The position numbers and the translations under genes were made by a program. The notes under the pieces are model-generated. The model was not told the origin of the DNA, did not search any database, and saw nothing but the letters and a program-made list of their open reading frames with translations. From Sipunculus nudus (lineage: Eukaryota > Annelida > Sipuncula > Golfingiida > Sipunculidae), in the NCBI GenBank assembly GCA_026874595.1, contig CM049307.1, positions 37,242,862 to 37,306,861 of the forward strand: 64,000 bases of DNA, read 5' to 3'. Shown piece after piece: positions 56,480-64,000 of this stretch. Positions within the stretch are counted from its first letter, which is position 1. The number at the start of each line of letters is the position of its first letter.

Positions 56480-58380
56480 CCCTTGATGGGCCACGAAAAA
56501 AGGCCAGCCTCACCCAGATGGCATAGGTAAGGTTTGGTCCCTTAAATAATAAAAATAAATGTTCATCAACAAGCTTGCAAAAGATTTAGTATTACAACTC
56601 TGCGTGTTATCTCGAGTAAACATAAGAATTACAATTAAATAACACAAATTCCTGAAAGAAAGATCGCCAAAATATCGAGCTGTGATACTTAATCTTTTTT
56701 TAAATAAAGTAGTTTATGTCTTATTTGCATGCCTGTTTTATAAAAAAATATGTTTCTGAGAAAAGTGCATATTTAAATTAAGAAAAAAAAATGAAAAAAT
56801 CAAATGACAAATAAAACCAAACCTGATCATGTGTAAAAAGAAAACCTTCAGCTTTGCTAACAAATTGCAAGCTTGTTAATAATTAATCACATGCATCTGA
56901 AATGTAAATACATATGCAGTAATTAACACTTACAGTACAAAAAATGTTTAAAAATACATGAAAAAGTAAATTACATATTTGTTTTTTTTTCTTTACAAAA
57001 ACTGAATAATTTCTAAGCAAATGTGCCAAACAGAACAACCTGATGAAGTGCACTATGTTGTATACATCAGCGTCCCTCTATGCATAATATGTATGAAGTA
57101 CTAAAAATATGTTTATTGGGAGATTGGAGTTTAATATTTTACAACGAATGAAGTTTTCTCTGCTTATTCAGGCTTTTTTATTCAAGAATTCTACTGTTGA
57201 ATAGTCGCTCAAACACCTTTAAACATTTTAAGTTTATTATGTTATGGCAATAGTGCACTGCAAAAGCAACACAGATTTTGTTATATTCCTAACATTAAAA
57301 TATTAAAAGCTAAATATTATAATTAAAACTGCTTTCTGAACAGTAAATTCATACCAAATTATTGACTTGACTACAAAAGCAATACTAAAACCCTAAATAG
57401 TGCATGCTTGTGTACTAGTATGATATTCTAACATTTTTTTTCTTAATATTTGTTTTGTTAAAATAAAAATGCACAAAAAATAAAAACATGCTTTATTTAG
57501 AGGCAAATTTAAAGGATAGTTATTTTTCAGTTATTTCCTCTTTATATATATATATATGTCTTTTGATGATATTTTTAAGTTTTTATTCTATTTTTTTAAT
57601 GTTTTAGACTTTAAAGTGAAATAAAAAAATTGCCCATAAGTGTCCTATTACAAGGGTTTGGGTCCATAGGGGTCTGTTTTAGGTCCGTTGGTGTCTGTTT
57701 AGGTCCGTTGGGGTCCATTGGGGTAATTAGTCAGACCCGATTTGCAGTGTTTGTTTGTGATACCATAACCATTTCTTTGCATAAAATGTTAATGTTGACT
57801 CGCACCATATTTACCTGTACAGTACCTATTTTAGTCCGTGTAGAGCTCCATCAATTTCTGACGTCCTGGCTGCCTCGCCCTAACCATGCAGACCTATATT
57901 AGGCTATAACTTAGGCCTATTATGGATTTCAAGACAAATGCAGGAGACCAATATTGGAAGCTCAGGCGCGGATCCAGCCCCCCCCCCCCAATCTCAACCA
58001 AAGACCTTTTTTTTAGACAAATCTTATGCATGACAGGGGATTTGGGGAGTCGAAAACCCTATGCTCTTAACCAACGACCTTTGTTTAGACATTTTTTTTG
58101 CATGACACCCGTTGACCCCTTTCTGCAAAAAAAAAAAAAATCCTCGATCCGCTGAATGCAATACAGACTTTAATATAGCCCAGAACTGGACTGTTATATT
58201 ATTTGTAATCTGACATTTATTGTTGTGAACGTAGATATCAGAATATAAACTTGTCTCGTGCCAAGACGCCTTATAACGACTCGCTCTGCTCCTCCCCATC
58301 ATCTTATCACAGTTGTGGATTCCACATCAAAATATAAACTAGCCCAACTGTAATGGTAACTGTTACAGCCCATCTCCAGT
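56480..58380. other. Upstream flank of CARD gene
   Basis: No gene supported. A GGTCCGTTGGGGTC(T/C) minisatellite of about four short units lies at 57655-57730, with a C-run near 57978 and A-runs near 58125. Confidence 0.45.
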
Positions 58381-58382
58381 TC

Positions 58383-58399
58383 CGGTTTCGCCGAAACCG
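58383..58399. promoter_or_regulatory. 17-bp perfect palindrome in a possible promoter
   Basis: CGGTTTCGCCGAAACCG is self-complementary around a central C. Within 60 bp downstream lie GATGGCGGCG (YY1-like) and ATTGGCCAA (NF-Y/CCAAT-like). Together they resemble a TATA-less promoter core, but no gene start could be assigned. The nearest ATG with an open frame (about 58593) gives only 29 codons. Confidence 0.3.
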
Positions 58400-58784
58400 T
58401 CCACATGATTATTATACTGGCTTGATGGCGGCGATTGGCCAAAGACTTTTTAAGTAGTGCAATTTATTAATTATTTCATTAATTGATACTGCTGATACCT
58501 GTTAGAGTTAATTAAGCAATGATTAAGGTGTAAACATTCTTTTGGAAATGTTTTGAATTCGATGTTCCTTTCTTTATACCTGTAGAGCTAAAGATGAGAC
58601 GCACGTATCCTGTATGTCCATGTTGTTTGGCACGTGGAATAGTTAATTTCTTTAAAATGCTACATTACCACAACACTCCTTGAATTACCATTTCAAGAAA
58701 AGTTTTGTACATTGGGGACGGAACAGCTTTACAATTTATAAAATACAGTTTCAAACAATAACAATTATTGCAATAAACTTTCTG

Positions 58785-59025
58785 GAGGGGCGGGGGGGGG
58801 GGGGGGGGGAGTTGAGTTGCCATGAGAATGACTGTACACTTGTTACAGCAGCTGTTTGTTACTAAGTCTACTCATACAGTCAGCTGAGCTAAAACAGGTT
58901 CGATAAATGGGATTGTATGCATGATGGATCAGCTCTTTTCCACTATGCTGAGATATGTAGAGATATGTCTTTTTCTGTTGTCCTTCCAACCGGCTGGCCG
59001 GCTGGCCGGCTGGCCGTTCGTTGCT
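58785..59025. repeat. Poly-G run and GGCTGGCC tandem
   Basis: A G-rich run of about 20 bases near 58789-58809, then at 58991-59015 three and a half copies of the 8-bp unit CGGCTGGC. Confidence 0.8.
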
Positions 59026-59984
59026 TGGGTTGTTATCGTTATAGCTATACAACAGGACCTAGAAAGTCTTGCTTGAGATCACGTCAAGACCCATTGAAAG
59101 ATTCAATGACACACGATATTCACTGTGACTTACATTACTCGAGAGAAAATCGTTTGAGCACAGTGAACGTGGAAGTATTCTGATTGCCTGTGACCATTGA
59201 ACAAAGATTTTAAATGGGAACACAATTTAAATAATAATGAACCTCAAAGCAACAGAAATCCCAAACAACATGCAAAATTTGAACATTATGAATCAAAACA
59301 AGCACTTTGTGAAAATACCATATTTGATAATTTCACTGTAATCAGTCATATGTAAGAATTCATATAATACATCTAATTTTGTAATAACAGATGGATTAAT
59401 ACCTAAAAGATGAATTTTTGAAAAACTTACTATTCTTGTTTATTACCATTAGCTGTTTGTGAGACATTTCTAGACTGACGCATGGCGTTTATGTTCCTAA
59501 GACAATGAACTTTTTTACAACTCCAGAGACAGTCATTCATGATAGGAGAAAAATATGAAGACGATTTTCATAATAATTAATGACATTTCATTACCATTAA
59601 TTATGGTTCCGCTGCATGTCTAATGAAAAATAATGGTGTTCAGGTAATTTATCATCTAAAAATTTAAAAAGATACATAAACTTTTTTGCAATTTAATGAT
59701 GAAAACTTAGATACCTTACATATTAAACAATACCTTGATCTTTAGAAAAAAATAACAATACATGTTCTACGTAATCCGATATCTTGAGCTTCAATATATG
59801 TTGTCTTTTTACTTCAAGGAAATCATACCGCAGATAATGACCTATCAGTTCAGTGCATTAGCCTTTAATGACCACGGCCTTGCATTATGTTATGCACTAA
59901 GAAAAGTACTAATGTTAACAGCATATACCTCTTAAGAGCGTCGCATTGTCTATGGGTAAAAAAAGAAGAAATGATAAAAGCAAT

Positions 59985-60525
59985 GACTATGACATTGTTT
60001 GTAGACTTTGAAACTGCAGGTAAAAAGAGCAACATGGTTTTATAGATTGATGTGGTTATAAGCTTTGAAATAATGCGTATTTTCCAGTTTTCTTTAAGAT
60101 AATCCAACAGAATGACAACTGACTCTAAAAAAAGCAATATTAAAACCCATGACCTTGACATCATTTTTTAAATCGTGGATCTGAAATGAAAAAAAATGAC
60201 AACGTGGTTCTTTATAATGATATGGTTATAAGCTTAACAAGTATTCATACTGCTAGCTTTCGACATGACCTAGACCTTTCTTGTTTACCTTATATTTGCA
60301 GGCAAAAGCTTATAACATGCATGGGTGTTAAGATTGATATGGTTTGTTAATCTTTAAAATAATGCATGTTTCATGTTTTTTCCCCATGAAGATGCCACAA
60401 AATGATGAATGACCCTGGAAGAAATGCGACATGGATTATTAGATTGATGAGGTCATAAGCTCTAAAATGATGTATGTTGTCAGATTTCTTCATGAAATTC
60501 CCACGGAATGACAACTGAGCCTGGA
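59985..60525. repeat. ~130-170 bp tandem repeat, four diverged copies
   Basis: Units are marked by AACATGG(T/A)TTTxTAGATTGAT followed by GTGGTTATAAGCTTTGAAAT and TTTCTTxAxGA..ATCCCAC.GAATGACAACTGA. Centres are near 60045, 60215, 60340 and 60445. A minus-strand ORF (59865-60164) overlaps and is not credible. Confidence 0.65.
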
Positions 60526-63099
60526 CTAATATGTTATGCCAGGAGTAAAGGTTACCTCCCGGCTCAGGTCATCTGATTGAAACTGTTAAAATTATATTTC
60601 TGTCACGCTTACCTGATATATACCAGAGGAAATAGAGTGGATTCCTGCATGTAATTGCTATAAGATAACAGTTTTCATATTAATAATGGACACACTGTCT
60701 ACTGCAGGCATTTTATGATTACAGATAATTGAGGATAATGATAAAGAAAACGTAAAGAAAAAGTTTAAAAAGGCATGTATTGAATTTCAACATTAATTTG
60801 ATGTACCCGATGCAATTACTATTTTACACAAATAAAGATAAAAGACCAATGCATGTACAGTTCACGAAATCTTAATTTTCGAGCACTTAATCTGAGCTTC
60901 CCTTGGACTTCACGTGTGTATTTGTAGGGCTATTTTTACTATAAGAATATCCTAATTTTTACATTAATTGGTAAACACTGCTTCATTTTGGAACCTGACC
61001 TTTCTCCGTAGCATATATATATCGTTTATGTTGTACAAAATATATCCCATCCACTTTCAAGTAACAGAGAACTTTAAATAATCGAAAGCAGTTTTTTTAT
61101 TTATCAATTTGGTACCACCCGTACATGCTTCTATTGATACCTATTATAATAATAAAAATATGCTTTTTAAATTAAGGTAGCCGCTAGGTTCAATTAAGCA
61201 TTGAACATGTTGTTAAAATAAGTCAAATTCTCTATATAGCTTCTTTATTGACACCTATATATACCATAATTATTAGTAAAAGCCCCTGTTCCACTTACCT
61301 TGTCAACATGGTTAATCTTATGACCCTTAGGCACGCCAGAATGCTTGGTAATTTATTTTGAATTCTGCCCAGATATTATGTTTATTTATTGCATTATACA
61401 TTTGATAGCTCCTAAGGTCAAAGTAACATCTGTTATGTGAGTTTGGACAATTGTAAAATGAACAATTTTAAAATGGACAGAGTGGATTTCAGCATTATAT
61501 TTTCACACTTAAATCGTTGGCAGTTGCATATTCCCAATTTACTTTATTTTTTAGATTAACATGAGCTCTAAGCAGACTTTTTCACAATTAGTGAGATATT
61601 CTGTTGTCTACCGTCTTGTATAGTAGTATATGGAGACGACACATGTAATACACACGAAAGGGCGTATTTATTACCAGACGCACTATTATTATATAAACAA
61701 CAGGTTTACCATTAGGATCGAAAGCACATCTACATAGGAAAGACATATATATGTGAGATATATGAGATTAACATTTGTATATTTGTAGTAATGGACGATT
61801 CGATATCTTGGAGTGATTTCTAAAGCGGAAAGATTAACTTCATTTCTCAGAAGTGCACACATGATGGCAAGAAGAAAAGGTTATTTTTACGGCCTTAGAC
61901 ATAGCTGGCTTCGATATGATGGTTTAATCTGGAGGATTTCACGCACACGTGTGTAGATTTCTTTCATAAGTTGTTAATTTCACAGGACTTAGTGCACAAG
62001 GTTTCGAATATCTCAAGGTAGAAAGATCTATCAATCAAAGATATAGGCGATCGCTTTATTATGTTCTGTGTGTACTGTGCACCTGTTCAGAAGAATATGT
62101 CTTATGGAGCGGCAGACGATCAGTGATTTCATTTAATTATCGATATATCAGGTTCGTGACCTGTCCAGAGTGATCTGCAAACGCTTACCAACGTATGTTT
62201 GACTTATACATCCCAACCTCTGGGCCATGTAGTACCTGTAGGTATAAAATTGCGAGCAGAATGTTTTGCGTCTGATTCATGCGGGACTAGACATTTTCTT
62301 TCTCTAGAGCTGCCTCTGTGGTAGGCCATAACAAATGTTGGTCAGCTCCGTCCTTATGTCTGCTTTGCCTCAAAATGCGATTTCTCAAACGTCGTTTCTC
62401 GGTTCCACTTATAATTAAAATTGCAGGTTCATGATATGGGTGTTCTCGACTAGTCAGGGTTTTGTCACGTTGATCGATTGTCATTTTTTCCATTTTTTAT
62501 GTGACTTCAACATTTCATATGTAACGGTATTTATTAAGACACGTGACTCAGACACGTGTAAGTAACATTGCAGGTGTATCATATTGGTTTCCTTACCTGA
62601 TTAGCTGTACGCTTGGATTTCACAATGTATTTCGAATGCTTGATAATGCCTATAAAAAATGACTCGTAAACAATTGCACTTATGATTTCGTGTAATTAAA
62701 TGTATCTTGTGGACCTATTTTTCCGATTAGGTTTTTATTATGATTTAATTATATTCAAGTGTGCAAATAATTTTTTCGATTTTGATTTTAACAATTTATA
62801 TACGAGGCGACATCTCGAAATTACTACTCACATCCTCTCTAAATTAGCATTGAGTATTTTCTTTGTTTATGTCGTGGTCATGCTTTGCTTTGTTTCAGAT
62901 TTCTTTTAAAAATATTTCATTTGTTTTCTTATATTTCATGAGCGACATGATGGCTAAAAAACATAACTTAGTCCTACTCCTGTTTGAGAAAGCATTATCT
63001 TATGGACTGTTTAAGTGTAAGAGCAATCTCGGTTGATTTCATGTTTCTTTGCGACTTCTATATGATGTAATTTTGCCAAATTTCTAATGATATTTTCAG
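60526..63099. other. Gene-free region
   Basis: AT-rich unique sequence. ORFs at 62287-62493 (minus) and 62700-62909 (plus) show no motif. If the candidate exon at 63100 is real, part of this is its intron. Confidence 0.4.
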
Positions 63100-63277
63100 C
63101 CAAAGTACAGATTTCCTCACATTCCAACTGAGCGGGAAAACTGGTCCCCTAAACAACAAGACGATTTTTGTGGGAGAAACCAAGGGAAATTCCATGCATC
63201 AGACATGTTTGTTTTTACCGTTTGAAATTGAGACCTACCTGATTCAATCGTTTAAGGGACATAACGATGTTAAAGTG
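63100..63277 (+). CDS. Candidate internal exon of an unknown gene
   Basis: A good acceptor (TTCTAATGATATTTTCAG, with a branch-point-like TCTAAT) and a GTATGT donor enclose 178 nt. Only one frame is open throughout, giving about 59 residues beginning (x)QSTDFLTFQLSGKTGPLNNK and ending LIQSFKGHNDVKV. It is soluble-looking, with alternating beta-like character. I considered a PLAT-type domain but cannot support it. No partner exon was found upstream; a possible acceptor (TTTTATCAACAG) occurs at 63948-63959 close to the window end. Confidence 0.35.
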
Positions 63278-64000
63278 GTATGTTATATTATTATATGATA
63301 AAGATATGTTCGTATTCTGACACTTTTGTAGCCAGTTTTTAAACACCTTTACTCTCACAGCGGCGGGAAACGAAGCTTAGGGAGAGAGCACGGAAGCTAG
63401 GGTTAATTAGTATTATAGATGTATATGCTGCAAGTCGTGGGCCTGGCTGTATGAAACGGTTTCTTTCGAGTTCATTGGTTTATGATTTTCAGTGATATAT
63501 TTCATGGCATAAAAAATTTTCACACATAGATAAAAGCTTGAAAAAAAAGAAAAATTGGGAATAAAAGTTCTATCACGTATGCCCTCTAGGAGTTCCTAAG
63601 GCTTTGTATGAATGTTTTCATTTGGACCAATGTTTTCTTTTTAATTTTTGAGGATCGTCTAATAACATCAGGTTGTTAGAAATTAGAATACAGCAGAATC
63701 CACAATGTGCAATTTCGACAGTATGATTCCGTGAAGCTCGGTTTGATGAAATGTAATTTTTTTGTTAAGGGTCTCTGCAGTCCTGGTTGTTAAAGATATA
63801 TTATATTTGACGTTACTCTGCAGCACTGGCTGTATGTCCGGGCTGGTAAAATAATTGATTTGAAAAATTATTATTTTTAACTGTTTTTTATTTAAATTGA
63901 CATTTATTGATTTATATCAACCGAGAAAATTAAAATAATTTTCTCTCTTTTATCAACAGATTTTACAAATTTTTGTAATACAGATTATTAGGACAGTATT
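63278..64000. other. End of window, possible intron
   Basis: AT-rich sequence following the candidate exon. The last 41 bases after the acceptor at 63959 are open in the required frame, too short to judge. Confidence 0.3.

Noticed and set aside
58593..58685. 29-codon ORF with CPCC and H.H residues, zinc-finger-like
   Set aside because: Too short, spacing does not fit C2H2 or related fingers, and there is no continuation.

Overview
The window is eukaryotic nuclear DNA. It is AT-rich, coding sequence is broken into short exons by GT-AG introns, and the gaps are packed with (TA)n runs, minisatellites, tRNA-derived repeats and decayed retroelements. The repeat style (GGCGCCACC and AAGGTCA interspersed modules) and the protein families fit a lophotrochozoan, most likely a bivalve mollusc. 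The species cannot be named from sequence alone.

Two multi-exon genes can be rebuilt with continuous reading phase. (1) Plus strand, 11062-23574: a 17-exon, 511-residue major facilitator superfamily (MFS) transporter. It has motif A copies in both halves (SDR...GQRRP and SDRLARRK) and resembles the SLC45/GPH (glycoside-pentoside-hexuronide) type of permease. (2) Minus strand, start codon at 53486 and stop at 35456, with a leader exon near 56219-56420: a protein of about 1118 residues with two N-terminal CARD domains, a long disordered linker, a long coiled coil and a C-terminal C2HC zinc finger of NEMO/optineurin style. The two CARDs share the same internal intron position and phase. This combination (CARD-CARD-coiled coil-zinc finger) is the most interesting content of the window and suggests an innate-immune or ubiquitin-linked signalling scaffold.

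Layout: 1-11 kb has no confident gene and several interspersed and tandem repeats. 11.06-23.57 kb is the transporter, whose introns hold an inverted pair of (TA)n-linked repeats, a 22-bp perfect hairpin, a minisatellite growing out of an exon edge, and a solo LTR with a 5-bp target duplication. 24-30 kb is gene-free with GGCGCCACC repeats. 30.05-32.8 kb is a 30-bp minisatellite interrupted by a tRNA-Ala-like element. 35.4-56.4 kb is the CARD gene; its largest intron holds two oppositely oriented dead LINEs and a 118-codon ORF on the opposite strand. 56.5-64 kb is mostly repeats, with one candidate exon of an unknown plus-strand gene at 63100-63277.

The two genes converge (tail to tail, about 12 kb apart across the satellite) and show no functional link. 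Exon structures were derived by hand from splice signals and phase; no similarity search was possible.
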